Positions 43,606 through 52,698 of a DNA stretch of 64,000 nucleotides are shown here, in pieces. Within the stretch, counting starts at the first letter, position 1. Each line of letters begins with the position of its first letter. The notes below the pieces were generated by a model. It did no database searches, was not told the DNA's origin, and worked only from the letters and a program-made list of their open reading frames with translations. The translations under genes and the position numbers were made by a program. This DNA comes from an uncultured Eubacteriales bacterium (GTDB lineage Bacteria > Bacillota > Clostridia > Oscillospirales > Acutalibacteraceae). The stretch spans positions 1 to 64,000 of the forward strand of contig CAKSEH010000008.1 of assembly GCA_934446475.1 (NCBI GenBank), in the 5' to 3' direction.

Positions 43606-44970
43606 ATGACAAAGCGTATATTTTCCTTATTCCTGACGGCGATTATTGCACTTGTGTGCATTTCGCCCGCATTTTCCGTTTCGGCTTACGAGCCGTCCGG
43701 TTTTACACTGAATGCAAAGAATGCGCTGCTCGTATCGCTTGACACCGGCGAAACACTTTACGAAAAAGGAGCGGACGAAAAGGTTTATCCGGCGTCGATA
43801 ACAAAGATTATGACCGTTATGCTTATGCTTGAAAGCGACAGTTATAATCCCGACGGTAAGATTGCGATGACAAGCGAAGTTCTTAAGATGATATCGGGAA
43901 CCGGCAGTTCCGTATCGGGGCTGAAAAGCGGCGAAGAGATAACCGAGCTTGACCTTGTTTATCTTGTTCTTATGTCCTCTTTCGGGGACTGTGCATATCT
44001 TGCCGCAATAAAGTACGGCGGCTCTATAGACGGTTTTGTTGATATGATGAATGAAAGAGCAAAGCAGCTCGGTCTTAAAGGTACTCATTACGCCAATCCC
44101 ATAGGTCTGCACGATGAACAGAATTACACCACCGCAAGGGATACTCTTGTTCTGACCGAAACCGCTCTTAAAAACGAAACCTTTAAAAAGGTGTGCGAGA
44201 CGGACAGGTACCCTATGCCTGCGACCAATCTTTCCCCCGCACGCACACTTTCAACAACCAATTTCCTTCAGGACAAAACCACAAACTATTATTATTCATA
44301 TGCTCACGGCGTTAAAACAGGGTATACCGATGAAGCCGGCAGATGTCTTGTCACAACCGCAAGCTATAACGGATACAATTATATCTGCATACTTTTCGGA
44401 TGTACTCCGAGAGGTGCGCAAAGGTATGAGTTTATCGACAGCCGCAACCTCTATCGCTGGGCTTTCAACAATTTTGAGTTCAAAAAAGTGGCGGACAGCG
44501 AAAATCCCATATGCGAAATTGCGCTAGACCTTTCCCTTGAAGCAGATTTTGTGCCGCTCTATGTTGAAAAGGGATTTGTTACGGTGCTTCCCAAGGAGGC
44601 GGACGCTTCGACCATAACCATAGAACCGCATCTTAAATCAAAGTCGGTCAAAGCTCCCGTGAAAAAGGGCGATATTCTCGGAACTGCGGATGTTATATAC
44701 GCCGAAGAGGTTATAGGAACCGTCAATCTCGTTGCGGGGCAATCGGTTAAGAAAAGTACGATTTTAACCGTTCTGGATGCGCTAAAAAGGTTCTTTACCT
44801 CAAGTTATATGATTTTGCTTTACATCATTATTGCCATAGCGATAATCCTGTTTATAATTGCTGTTATAAGAATGAATTCGAAAAGGGCAAGAAGGCGCAG
44901 GGTCAAATATGTGCCTTATGACGAAAGAAAGGAAGAGAAAAATTATTATGACGATGATTTCCGCTATTAA
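43606..44970 (+). CDS. dacF: D-alanyl-D-alanine carboxypeptidase (DacF/PBP5 type)
   Basis: A 454-residue exported penicillin-binding protein trimming the terminal D-Ala of peptidoglycan. A signal peptide ends near VSAYEPS (about 27). SxxK is S64-x-x-K67 (PASITKIM) and KTG is 237-239 (HGVKTGYTD). The SxN motif appears as SFG (125-127, in MSSFGDCAYL), so the usual Asn is replaced. The C-terminal TM helix (about 405-430) followed by a basic cluster anchors it. AAGGAG is at good distance. Gene symbol by analogy; dacF versus dacA or dacB is not resolved. Confidence 0.88.
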   Translation: MTKRIFSLFLTAIIALVCISPAFSVSAYEPSGFTLNAKNALLVSLDTGETLYEKGADEKVYPASITKIMTVMLMLESDSYNPDGKIAMTSEVLKMISGTGSSVSGLKSGEEITELDLVYLVLMSSFGDCAYLAAIKYGGSIDGFVDMMNERAKQLGLKGTHYANPIGLHDEQNYTTARDTLVLTETALKNETFKKVCETDRYPMPATNLSPARTLSTTNFLQDKTTNYYYSYAHGVKTGYTDEAGRCLVTTASYNGYNYICILFGCTPRGAQRYEFIDSRNLYRWAFNNFEFKKVADSENPICEIALDLSLEADFVPLYVEKGFVTVLPKEADASTITIEPHLKSKSVKAPVKKGDILGTADVIYAEEVIGTVNLVAGQSVKKSTILTVLDALKRFFTSSYMILLYIIIAIAIILFIIAVIRMNSKRARRRRVKYVPYDERKEEKNYYDDDFRY

Positions 44971-45589
44971 AAAAATCTTTGCATTGCTGCTTTGCGCAGC
45001 TATGGTGTTGTCATTCTCGGCTTGCGGCGCAGACAGCGATACCGACGGCAAGTCCGAGAATAATCCTTCGCCCGGCAGTTTAAAGACTCTTACAGGCAAG
45101 CATCACGCCGAAATAAAGGTCAAGGATATGGGAACGATAACACTTGAGCTTGACGCCGATACCGCTCCTATTACCGTTACGAACTTTTTAAATCTTGCAA
45201 ACGAAGGATTTTACGACGGTCTTACATTCCACAGAGTAATATCCGGCTTTATGATACAGGGCGGCGACCCTAAAGGCAACGGGACGGGCGGAAGCAAAAA
45301 TACCATTAAAGGGGAATTTTCACAAAACGGCGTTGAGAATAATATCTCACATCTCAGAGGCGTTATTTCAATGGCAAGAAGTTCCGACCCCGACAGTGCA
45401 TCTTCTCAATTTTTTATAGTTCATCAGGACTCAACATTTTTAGACGGCCAGTACGCCGCATTCGGCAAGGTTACGGACGGTATGGCGGTTGTCGATAAAA
45501 TAGCCGACGAGACCCCCGTTACCGATGATAACGGAACAGTTAAAACGGGCTCCAAACCGATAATAGAATATATAAAGGTCATCGACTGA
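44948..45589 (+). CDS. Cyclophilin-type peptidyl-prolyl isomerase lipoprotein
   Basis: A 213-residue lipoprotein: signal peptide ending FSAC, then an acidic linker, then a cyclophilin domain from about residue 50. Active-site segments are FHRVISGFMIQGGDP, the shortened ISMARSSDPDSASSQFFI, and FLDGQYAAFGKV. It should act on proteins outside the membrane. It overlaps the dacF gene by 23 bases and shares its promoter. The start at 44948 has GGAAGAG upstream; a second ATG two codons on is possible. Confidence 0.92.
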   Translation: MTMISAIKKIFALLLCAAMVLSFSACGADSDTDGKSENNPSPGSLKTLTGKHHAEIKVKDMGTITLELDADTAPITVTNFLNLANEGFYDGLTFHRVISGFMIQGGDPKGNGTGGSKNTIKGEFSQNGVENNISHLRGVISMARSSDPDSASSQFFIVHQDSTFLDGQYAAFGKVTDGMAVVDKIADETPVTDDNGTVKTGSKPIIEYIKVID

Positions 45590-45718
45590 CGCCATAAAAC
45601 GAAAACTGTTGTATAAGCTTTATCGCAGATAAGACTTGCCTTTCTAAACGAAGCAGAAACTGTTCCGTTAGTTTCGAAAAATACCTGCGGAACCGAAAAA
45701 CAGAATAGCTTTAACTTT

Positions 45719-45745
45719 TTGACTCCCTTTGCACAAGGGAGTCAA
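45719..45745 (+). terminator. Terminator of dacF-cyclophilin operon
   Basis: TTGACTCCCTT (45719-45729) pairs perfectly with AAGGGAGTCAA (45735-45745); T-rich sequence flanks it. It lies about 130 bases past the stop. Confidence 0.7.
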
Positions 45746-45792
45746 TTTATTCAATGCAGTTTTACTGTTGAAATAGGGCTTTACTGCCCCTT

Positions 45793-46625
45793 AGGCTCCC
45801 TTCTTTCCATAGAGGGGAGCTGTCAGCCGTATGGCTGACTGAGGGGTATTTTTCCCTTGTGATTTAGTATTTTTCTCTTTTGTTTTTTTGGTTTCATATT
45901 TTGATATTTTTCAATTACTTATTTGAAATTCACGAATGAAAAACACCTTTTGCTATAAATTTTAATGTTTAATCTTTGATATTTAAGCTGCTGTTTTAAT
46001 TTGAGTTTTTTAACAATCCTTCCGTCACGGCTCCGCCGTGCCACCCTCCTTTACACAAGGAGGGCTTTATTATTTTTAGGCTCCCTTCTTTTCAGCGTAG
46101 CTGAAACAGAGGTTATTCCCCGTGCTCAGGGAAATGTCTGCGAAGAAATCGGCAAAATTGCCCCCACCATAGGCTCCCTTCTTTTTATAGAGGGGAGCTG
46201 TCAGACGGAACGGCTGACTGAGGGGTATTCTTTCCTTGTGATTTAGTATTTTTTCTTTTGTTTTTTTGGTTTCATATTTTGATATTTTTCAATTACTTAT
46301 TTGAAATTCACGAATGAAAAATATCTTTTGCTATAAATTTTAATGTTTAATCTTTGATATTTAAGCTGCTGTTTTAATTTGAGTTTTTTAACAATCCTTC
46401 CGTCACGGCTCCGCCGTGCCACCCTCCTTTACACAAGGAGGGCTTTATTGTCTTTTTGGCTCCCTTCTTTTCAGCATAGCCGAAACAGAGGTTATTCCCC
46501 GTACTCAGGGAAATGTCTGCGAACAAATCGGCAAAATTGCCCCCACCACAGGCTCCCTTCTTTCCATAGAGGGGAGCTGTCAGCCGTATGGCTGACTGAG
46601 GGGTATTCTTTCCTTATAATTTAAT
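45793..46625. repeat. Tandem 378-base repeats made of palindromic modules
   Basis: Two full units and one partial. The module beginning GGCTCCCTTCTTT and ending GACTGAGGGGTA starts at 45793, 46171 and 46550, offsets of 378 and 379. Each unit also holds an AT-rich stretch of about 140 bases, the stem CACGGCtccGCCGTG, CCCTCC/GGAGGG, and a segment with a GAGGTTATTCCCCGT word. Units are about 95 percent identical by eye. Short open frames inside are copies of each other and not protein-like. The stretch 45590-46854 contains no gene. Confidence 0.8.
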
Positions 46626-46638
46626 ATTCAATATACAA

Positions 46639-46683
46639 AATAAAGCTGATATAAAAACGGTGAGTTCTTAAATCAGCTTTATT
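46639..46683. terminator. Hairpin, possible terminator of the SASA esterase gene
   Basis: AATAAAGCTGAT (46639-46650) pairs with ATCAGCTTTATT (46672-46683), 12 bp with a 21-base loop, about 170 bases downstream of the esterase stop. The long loop makes it a moderate candidate. Confidence 0.4.
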
Positions 46684-46689
46684 CTTAAA

Positions 46690-46855
46690 TCAGAGCGGCT
46701 CTCTGCTTTGCCTAAAAGGAGCAGTGCTTGCGACTGATTGCAAGCAAAGGAGCGTTAGCTCCTCTGGATTTTACAAAGGCGATCACACATTCACAACAAG
46801 CCCTGAAATATCCTCCGCATTAAGAGGAGGGGGATATCTGCGTTAAGTTATAAAT
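46690..46855. repeat. Dispersed repeat R2, copy 2
   Basis: Shares with 26065-26184 the palindrome GGAGCGTtaGCTCCTC, the block AAGCCCTGAAA, ATCCGC and the end ATCTGCGTTaaGTTATA. It abuts the stop codon of the esterase gene. Confidence 0.6.
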
Positions 46856-48231
46856 TATTTAACATATTCCTTATTGAAAGGAATTATCGGAAGATATGAG
46901 AACATATCATAGGGGATAAGACCCGTCTCGTTGTAACGGTCGCAGCTTATATATGCGTTTTCGCCTATTTCCTTTTCAAAAGTGAGTTCCACGGTATTTT
47001 CTTTGCATTCGTAATCGACGGGGAAATACCTCTCGCCGCCGTCATAGAGAGAAAACATAAGGGTATCGGTATTATTAAGGTCCGAAAAAAGACCGTCGTA
47101 AACATTTTTAAAATACAAAACCGCTTTGCTGCCGCATTTCCTTATTTCATCGATTTCGGGAGCGTCGCAAATAACATCCTTTTTATATATGTGCTTTGAG
47201 GCAAGGTCTGCAGTGCGCTGTCCTATAACAAGGCTTGACGAACCGCAGTTATGTATTCCGTCGCAAACAGAAAGGTCTATTGAGGGCGCAACAAAAACAT
47301 TTTCTATTTCCCTCGAAAGCCTGAACTGAGCGTCCCTTATTTCGGCAAGACCCTTTCCGAGAGCGTCGATATCTCTGTCCTTATAGCATACTATTTTATT
47401 GAGCTGCACGGTAACTACAGGCACACCTTTATAAAAAACGCTTTCAAAATCGGCATAAACGCTCTTAAATTCTTCCGCATACTGCTCGCTTTTAACGCCG
47501 GTTTCCGATTCGTTGCACCCTTGCGACCAAAGTATTCCCTTTACATAGCCGCAGTCGGCATCTCTTAACATATCAAGCATATTTTTAAATAGCTTTCCGT
47601 CCTTCCTGCGATCCCAAAAAGAAAGAGGAGTTCCGCCCACGGCGGCAGGAATAAGACCTATAGGATATCCGAGCCTTCTTGAAATGATTTTTGCAAAGGT
47701 TATCCACGGACTGTATCCCGCACCCTGAAAATACGGGTATTTTGTATCGGTCGAATCGAAAACAGGATGTTCCGCTCTTCCCCAGACGCCGCACGCCCTG
47801 AAAAGATGCACACTGTCTGACACATCCTCGCTTATAAGGTCTCTACCCGTCCCCACTGCGTTTGACTGCCCTGCAATGACGAACACATCTCCTACTCCTA
47901 TATTAAACCTGCGTTCACCCGCATACTCCGTGGAGACTCCGCCTCTTATATATGTATCTATCCTGTAAGGTCCGCCTGCGGGTATTTCAAGGCTTACATC
48001 AAACACTTCGTTATCTTCTGTCAGTTTTCTTTTAAGCGGCGGCATAATTCTCGTTCCGCTTTTCATATCGATGACCCTGACAAAACAGAAAAGCTCGTTT
48101 TGAGGGGCATTTTCTGCTTCGTATTTAAGAGTAAGCTTTGCAGTTGCGCAGCCGTCCTTCTGACCTAATACCGCATTGTCCTGCGGTCCTTTTAAAATCC
48201 TTATTTTTGCCATTTCAAGTACGGGGTGCAC
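46855..48231 (-). CDS. SASA-family carbohydrate (sialate-type) O-acetylesterase
   Basis: A 458-residue protein (452 if the ATG at 48213 is used). No signal peptide, so intracellular. An N-terminal beta-sandwich (about 10-110) precedes an SGNH hydrolase domain with the nucleophile Ser in VFVIAGQSNAVGTG, the oxyanion Gly in AAVGGTPLSFW, WSQGCNESE, and a late D-x-x-H (VCDGIHNCG). These identify the SASA/DUF303 esterase family, which removes acetyl groups from sugars. The start is uncertain: GAGGAGG lies 37 bases before the ATG 48213 and 19 bases before the GTG 48231. It stands alone, downstream of spoIID. Confidence 0.82.
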   Translation of the reverse strand: MHPVLEMAKIRILKGPQDNAVLGQKDGCATAKLTLKYEAENAPQNELFCFVRVIDMKSGTRIMPPLKRKLTEDNEVFDVSLEIPAGGPYRIDTYIRGGVSTEYAGERRFNIGVGDVFVIAGQSNAVGTGRDLISEDVSDSVHLFRACGVWGRAEHPVFDSTDTKYPYFQGAGYSPWITFAKIISRRLGYPIGLIPAAVGGTPLSFWDRRKDGKLFKNMLDMLRDADCGYVKGILWSQGCNESETGVKSEQYAEEFKSVYADFESVFYKGVPVVTVQLNKIVCYKDRDIDALGKGLAEIRDAQFRLSREIENVFVAPSIDLSVCDGIHNCGSSSLVIGQRTADLASKHIYKKDVICDAPEIDEIRKCGSKAVLYFKNVYDGLFSDLNNTDTLMFSLYDGGERYFPVDYECKENTVELTFEKEIGENAYISCDRYNETGLIPYDMFSYLPIIPFNKEYVK

Positions 48232-48316
48232 CTTATCGCCCCGACTGCCTCCTCACATATATTACAGCCCTGAATTACGGCTTGCAAGCAAATAATAAAC
48301 CCTTTTTTGTCAAATG

Positions 48317-49273
48317 TCAAGCAAGTTTACAATCGGGGTAATAATGATATAAAATTTCTTTATATGAGCTGCCCTGCTTTGCCATCTGGTTGGCTCCGTT
48401 CTGGCTCATTCCGACCCCGTGGCCGTAACCGTAAACGGTAAATATATAATTCCCGTCCTCATACTTCACATCGAAGCTCGATGACCTGAGTGAAAGCGCT
48501 TTGGAGACCTGCGCTCCCGTAATATTTTCGCCGCAATATTTTATTTTCATAACTCTTCCGCTTGAATTTTTTTTGATATCTGAGAAGTATTCACCCTCTT
48601 TGCCCGATGCCTTTTTAATCCCCGAAAGCTTAGCCGATACCTCTGCGGCGCTCATTTTAACGCTTGAGAGATAACCGGAAGCTGATTTATCAAAGGAACT
48701 GTCAACACTCTTAAGATACGGCACTTTGCTCCCCCAGACATCCTCAGCCGAGTTTGTCCTGCCGGATGATATTGCGTGATATACCGTAAGAGCCGTTTTG
48801 CCGTTATATGTAAGCCTTTGTCCCTTGGTCTGATTATAGGCATTTTTAAGTTTCTCTGTGTACTCCGCCGCTTTTTCTCCCCACTTAGACTGGGCGGTCT
48901 CAAGCGGGATATAACTTTGGTCCGTTGTATAATCGTCGGTAACATCGAACTGCTCTGTGCTTCTCGTTTCCTTTCTGTAAAGAGCAAAACCGTAAGCCGC
49001 AACCGCCTGAGCCTTGAGCGACTCAGGCTCGTAACTTATGGGCATTTCCGCCGCAAGAACACCGCAAATGTAATTTTCTGCGCTTATGATCTCAACGGTT
49101 TTACTTTCCTTTCGGTAGAGTCTGAAGGTCTCGTCCTTTGCGTCATATGCTTTGGCGGAAACCGCCAAAGCAGCTTTAGCTACGGGCTTTTGAGGCGTTG
49201 CAGTAAGAGAAAACAGAGGTATAAAAACAGCGGCTGCGGCGGTCACCGCAGTAAGTATTAAAATGTTTTTCAT
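48317..49273 (-). CDS. spoIID: SpoIID/LytB-family peptidoglycan hydrolase
   Basis: A 318-residue protein with an N-terminal membrane anchor (about 4-25). The SpoIID domain has the catalytic Glu in VLAAEMPISYEPESLKAQ, and conserved AVAAYGFALY, GRTNSAEDVWG and GYGHGVGMSQNGA segments. SpoIID is a lytic transglycosylase driving membrane migration during engulfment in sporulation. The gene is isolated from other spo genes here, so a SpoIID paralogue with a vegetative role cannot be excluded. Confidence 0.9.
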   Translation of the reverse strand: MKNILILTAVTAAAAVFIPLFSLTATPQKPVAKAALAVSAKAYDAKDETFRLYRKESKTVEIISAENYICGVLAAEMPISYEPESLKAQAVAAYGFALYRKETRSTEQFDVTDDYTTDQSYIPLETAQSKWGEKAAEYTEKLKNAYNQTKGQRLTYNGKTALTVYHAISSGRTNSAEDVWGSKVPYLKSVDSSFDKSASGYLSSVKMSAAEVSAKLSGIKKASGKEGEYFSDIKKNSSGRVMKIKYCGENITGAQVSKALSLRSSSFDVKYEDGNYIFTVYGYGHGVGMSQNGANQMAKQGSSYKEILYHYYPDCKLA

Positions 49274-49304
49274 AAGTCTTCATTTTCCTTTATCGGTATT
49301 TTTA

Positions 49305-49333
49305 TTGACTTTTGCTCATAATTTTAGTAAAAT
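49305..49333 (+). promoter_or_regulatory. Predicted promoter of the 8-TM protein gene
   Basis: TTGACT (49305-49310), 17 bases, TAAAAT (49328-49333), giving a leader of about 100 bases. Confidence 0.6.
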
Positions 49334-49441
49334 ATAAAAGTATGATACAGTAAATGCATTAGGCATAATGGGTTCGGTTCCCGTCAGCCTATAAATAATT
49401 ATGTTTTTTTCCTATGAAAAATACATCGGGAGTGTTACCTA

Positions 49442-50266
49442 ATGAAATATAAATATGTTATATGGTCATTCCTTGTTTTGTTTCCGGCGGCGCTTGCGAT
49501 CCGAACTTACCAGTTGTTTGCGCTTACGGACCCCGTAACGGCTTTTTTTTATGCCGGCGCCGAAAAACCGGGAACCGCTTGCTCGCTTCTTATAGCGGCA
49601 GCCATATTAGGGTTCGTTGCCATAAGCTCGCTTGTAAAGCGAAAACCGAGGCGAACTCCGAGGGTGAATTTGGGTCTCGGAGCTTCCTCTGCATTTGCCG
49701 CAATTTTTATCCTTATGGATACAATGGATGTTATAAACGAGGGCAAGCTCGGGGCGTGGCAATGGAATTTGCTTTGCATTTTCGGTGGCGCAACAGGCGT
49801 TTTTCTCCTGTTTTATGCCGCAAAGGGAGTTTACAATTATAAAATAAACCGTCTTTTCTATGTTCTTCCCGCAATTTATTATGCGCAGAAAATAGTTTGT
49901 CAGTTTATGATAGTTGCAAGGTTCTCTGCAATTTCCGAAACTATCTATATAGATCTTTCACTTGTTTTGGTTGCTTTGTTCTTCCTCGAATGGAGCAAAA
50001 TGGCAAACGATATAGTCCCCGAGAATTCTTATAAAAATATCTTGGCGCTCGGCGGTTCTGCGGTTATACTCTGCGGAGTTACCTGCCTGCCGGAATTCGC
50101 TCTTCTTATAATAAAAAAAGATATTCCTCTTCATTATTCTCCTTTATCGCTTATTTCCCTCGCATTCACAGGGCTGTTTATAGCCGTTTTCGTTTACCGC
50201 TGCTTTACCGCATCGTTAACGCCGAGGTCGGTCAGAAAAAGGCAAAAGATCAAAACTTTAAAATAA
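49442..50266 (+). CDS. Uncharacterised membrane protein with about eight TM segments
   Basis: A 274-residue hydrophobic protein. Hydrophobic segments lie at about 7-28, 46-63, 79-96, 107-126, 138-158, 167-184, 199-219 and 231-252, with short basic loops (KRKPRRTPR near 67) and a basic C-terminal tail. I recognise no family. It has its own promoter and stands divergent from spoIID. No motif suggests a transport substrate or catalysis. Confidence 0.7.
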   Translation: MKYKYVIWSFLVLFPAALAIRTYQLFALTDPVTAFFYAGAEKPGTACSLLIAAAILGFVAISSLVKRKPRRTPRVNLGLGASSAFAAIFILMDTMDVINEGKLGAWQWNLLCIFGGATGVFLLFYAAKGVYNYKINRLFYVLPAIYYAQKIVCQFMIVARFSAISETIYIDLSLVLVALFFLEWSKMANDIVPENSYKNILALGGSAVILCGVTCLPEFALLIIKKDIPLHYSPLSLISLAFTGLFIAVFVYRCFTASLTPRSVRKRQKIKTLK

Positions 50267-50394
50267 GTTTTAACTGTTTTTCATATCGTGCCGCTTTTGA
50301 GGGACAATTATAATAGTCGCAGATAACAAGAGCCTTTATTTTTACCGCAGTTTGTCCGTATCCGTTGCAGCAATATAAATCACAATGAGGTTTT

Positions 50395-50462
50395 CAAATC
50401 AGAGCAGCGCTCTGATTTGATTGCAAGCCTCTTAAAACAGAGGACATCTGCGTTAGGTTATA
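50395..50462. repeat. Partial R2-like repeat upstream of murA
   Basis: A perfect stem CAAATCAGAGC/GCTCTGATTTG (50395-50405 and 50409-50419) is followed by ATTGCAAGCCTC and ends with ACATCTGCGTTAGGTTATAG, words shared with the R2 copies. The rest of 50267-50504 shows no gene. Confidence 0.5.
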
Positions 50463-50504
50463 GTAATTTTATTTAGTAAATGTAGAAACGGAAGTGCTGA
50501 GCTT

Positions 50505-51791
50505 TTGGAAAAATTTGTCATAAACGGAGGCGTTCCTCTTAAGGGGAAGGTCCGTATAGGCGGAGCAAAAAATGCCGCCGTTGCAATACTGCCTGCAGTG
50601 CTTCTTGCAGATTCACCCTGCATAATTGAAAATCTTCCCGAGATATCCGATGTTTCAACCCTGCTTCGTTCAATGAAAGCGCTCGGAGCTAAAATAAGGC
50701 CCATTAACAGAACCTCGGTTGAAATAGATCCCGTTAATGTTCATTCCTTTGTTGTAACAAAAGAAATGGCGGAAGGAATGAGAGCATCCAGCTATTTTTT
50801 AGGTGCTCTGCTCGGCAGAATGAACCGTGCGAGAGTTGCGCCTCCGGGAGGATGCGATTTCGGCGTAAGACCGATAGACCAGCACATCAAAGGTTTTGAA
50901 GCGCTCGGAGCTAAGGTCACTATCGAAAACGGTATGGTGAATGCAAGAGCAAAACAGCTTTCCGGCTGTTCCGTTTATCTTGATATGGTGTCTGTGGGAG
51001 CAACTATAAATATTATGCTCGCCGCCGCAAAAGTGAGAGGTCTTACTGTTATTGAAAACGCCGCAAGAGAGCCGCATATTGTTGACCTTGCCAACTTCCT
51101 CAACTCTATGGGCGCAAATATTATGGGCGCCGGAACGGGAGTTATAAAAATAAGGGGCGTGGAACACCTTAAGGGCACGCAGTACAGTATTATTCCGGAC
51201 CAGATAGAGGCAGGAACATATATGGTTGCCGCTGCGGCAACAGGCGGTGACGTAACGGTTGAAAATGTAACGCCGAAACACCTTGAGTCGATTATAGCAA
51301 AGCTTGTTGAGATAGGTGCAAAGGTAACGCAGTATGACGAAGCAGTAAGGGTTCAGATGAACACAAGGCCAAAAAAGTGCAATATTAAAACAATGCCTCA
51401 CCCGGGCTTCCCCACCGATATGCAGCCGCAGATAGCGACCCTGCTTACTGTGGCGGACGGTACAAGTATTATAACCGAGGGCGTTTGGGATAACCGTTTC
51501 AGGTATGTCGACCAGCTTACAAGTATGGGAGCCGATATACAGGTTGACGGTAAAATGGCAGTTATAACAGGAGTTAAAAGTCTTTCCCCTGCGCCCGTTA
51601 AAGCGGTCGACCTCAGAGCAGGAGCCGCTATGATAATAGCAGGTCTTATGGCTAAGGGTACGACAGAAATAGAGAATATTGGATATATTGACAGAGGCTA
51701 TGATTCAATATGCGAGAAACTCACCGGACTCGGAGCCGATATAAAAAGAATCAACGATTATCCCGAACTTAAAATCAAAAAACACGCATAG
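50505..51791 (+). CDS. murA: UDP-N-acetylglucosamine 1-carboxyvinyltransferase
   Basis: A 428-residue cytosolic enzyme for the first committed step of peptidoglycan synthesis. GAKNAAVAIL at residues about 19-28 and the catalytic, fosfomycin-reactive Cys in APPGGCDFGVRPID (about residue 115) are clear; DIIIDG-type repeats of the EPT fold follow. The start is TTG with GGAAGTG 8 bases upstream. A strong terminator follows. Firmicutes often have two murA genes; which one this is cannot be told. Confidence 0.95.
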   Translation: MEKFVINGGVPLKGKVRIGGAKNAAVAILPAVLLADSPCIIENLPEISDVSTLLRSMKALGAKIRPINRTSVEIDPVNVHSFVVTKEMAEGMRASSYFLGALLGRMNRARVAPPGGCDFGVRPIDQHIKGFEALGAKVTIENGMVNARAKQLSGCSVYLDMVSVGATINIMLAAAKVRGLTVIENAAREPHIVDLANFLNSMGANIMGAGTGVIKIRGVEHLKGTQYSIIPDQIEAGTYMVAAAATGGDVTVENVTPKHLESIIAKLVEIGAKVTQYDEAVRVQMNTRPKKCNIKTMPHPGFPTDMQPQIATLLTVADGTSIITEGVWDNRFRYVDQLTSMGADIQVDGKMAVITGVKSLSPAPVKAVDLRAGAAMIIAGLMAKGTTEIENIGYIDRGYDSICEKLTGLGADIKRINDYPELKIKKHA

Positions 51792-51804
51792 GTAAAATGA
51801 TTTT

Positions 51805-51835
51805 GCCGCACTGAGAAAAATTTTCTCGGTGCGGC
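51805..51835 (+). terminator. Terminator of murA
   Basis: GCCGCACTGAGAAAA pairs with TTTTCTCGGTGCGGC (one G-T pair, 15-bp stem) followed by ATTTTTTATTT. Confidence 0.85.
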
Positions 51836-51933
51836 ATTTTTTATTTGTTGTCGGTGAAAGTCGCAGGTTACGGGGTTATTATAAGCCTGCACAAAGCTTC
51901 CGTGATTTTTTTGTAAAGGAGAAATGTTAAAAA

Positions 51934-52698
51934 ATGATAACAGCACAGTTAAACGGACAGGAGCTGAGCGTGCAGTATACGCAGACGGTGTCGGAAAGTG
52001 TTAAATATCTGACAGTCAGCTTTACATTCGATTCCGATTGGGACGGATATGTTAAAACCGCCCTTTTCGCCGGAGCGGACGGCGTTACGCACAGCGTTGT
52101 TATGCTTCCCGGAAACGGGTTATACCCCTCGGAAAATGTATGTATCGTACCGCACGAAGCAATAACCTACCCATCTATGCGAATAACGGTCAACGGTTTT
52201 GACGGCGATAAAATCATAACCTCATCCGTTGTAACGGTACCCGTAAGCCGAGGCTCGACCGATACCGATAAAACCGCCGAGCCGAGCGAGGATGTATGGC
52301 AGCAGCTGCTTAGCACAACCGCTCACGCCGAGACCGTCGCTCAGTCGGTAAGGGATGACGCAGACAGCGGTTTGTTCAAGGGTGATAAAGGCGACAAGGG
52401 CGATAAAGGCGATACCGGAGCCAAGGGCGATAAGGGTGATAAAGGCGAAAAAGGTGATACGCCGCCGACCGACCAGACCTACTCTGCCGTTTCGGAAAAT
52501 GCACAAAGCGGAAAGGCGGTAGCTCAGGCTCTTGATACCGTAAAAACCGCATTGAATCAAAAAGAAGCAACCGCAAATAAGGTATTCTCTGTTTCATCCG
52601 CTTCGACAGACAGTGAATATCCGAGCGCTAAGGCGGTTTTTGATTATGTAAATGCAGCCATATCCGGTTTGCCCGAAAGCGAGGAGAGTGCATACTGA
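51934..52698 (+). CDS. Phage-type baseplate/fibre protein with collagen-like repeat
   Basis: A 254-residue protein. Residues 1-105 form a beta-rich domain like the N-terminal domain of phage baseplate upper proteins (BppU type). Residues 150-176 are nine Gly-x-y triplets rich in GDK, a collagen-like trimerisation rod. The C-terminal part (about 180-250) has SAVSENAQSGKAVAQAL and SAKAVFDYVNAAI segments common in Clostridia phage tail fibres. No signal peptide. First gene of the fibre/lysis cassette, with a good ribosome site (AAAGGAG). Confidence 0.78.
   Translation: MITAQLNGQELSVQYTQTVSESVKYLTVSFTFDSDWDGYVKTALFAGADGVTHSVVMLPGNGLYPSENVCIVPHEAITYPSMRITVNGFDGDKIITSSVVTVPVSRGSTDTDKTAEPSEDVWQQLLSTTAHAETVAQSVRDDADSGLFKGDKGDKGDKGDTGAKGDKGDKGEKGDTPPTDQTYSAVSENAQSGKAVAQALDTVKTALNQKEATANKVFSVSSASTDSEYPSAKAVFDYVNAAISGLPESEESAY

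Noticed and set aside
46001..46624. Two 81-codon plus-strand frames in the tandem repeats
   Set aside because: They are copies of each other created by the 378-base repeat and contain palindromic DNA; one diverges by frameshift.
45793..46625. CRISPR array
   Set aside because: Repeat units are 378 bases and near-identical throughout; there are no short repeats with unique spacers and no cas genes.
49361..49390. tRNA T-arm-like sequence (GGGTTCGGTTCCCG) upstream of the 8-TM gene
   Set aside because: No acceptor, D or anticodon arms fit upstream and the loop lacks the conserved A58; most likely a leader hairpin.
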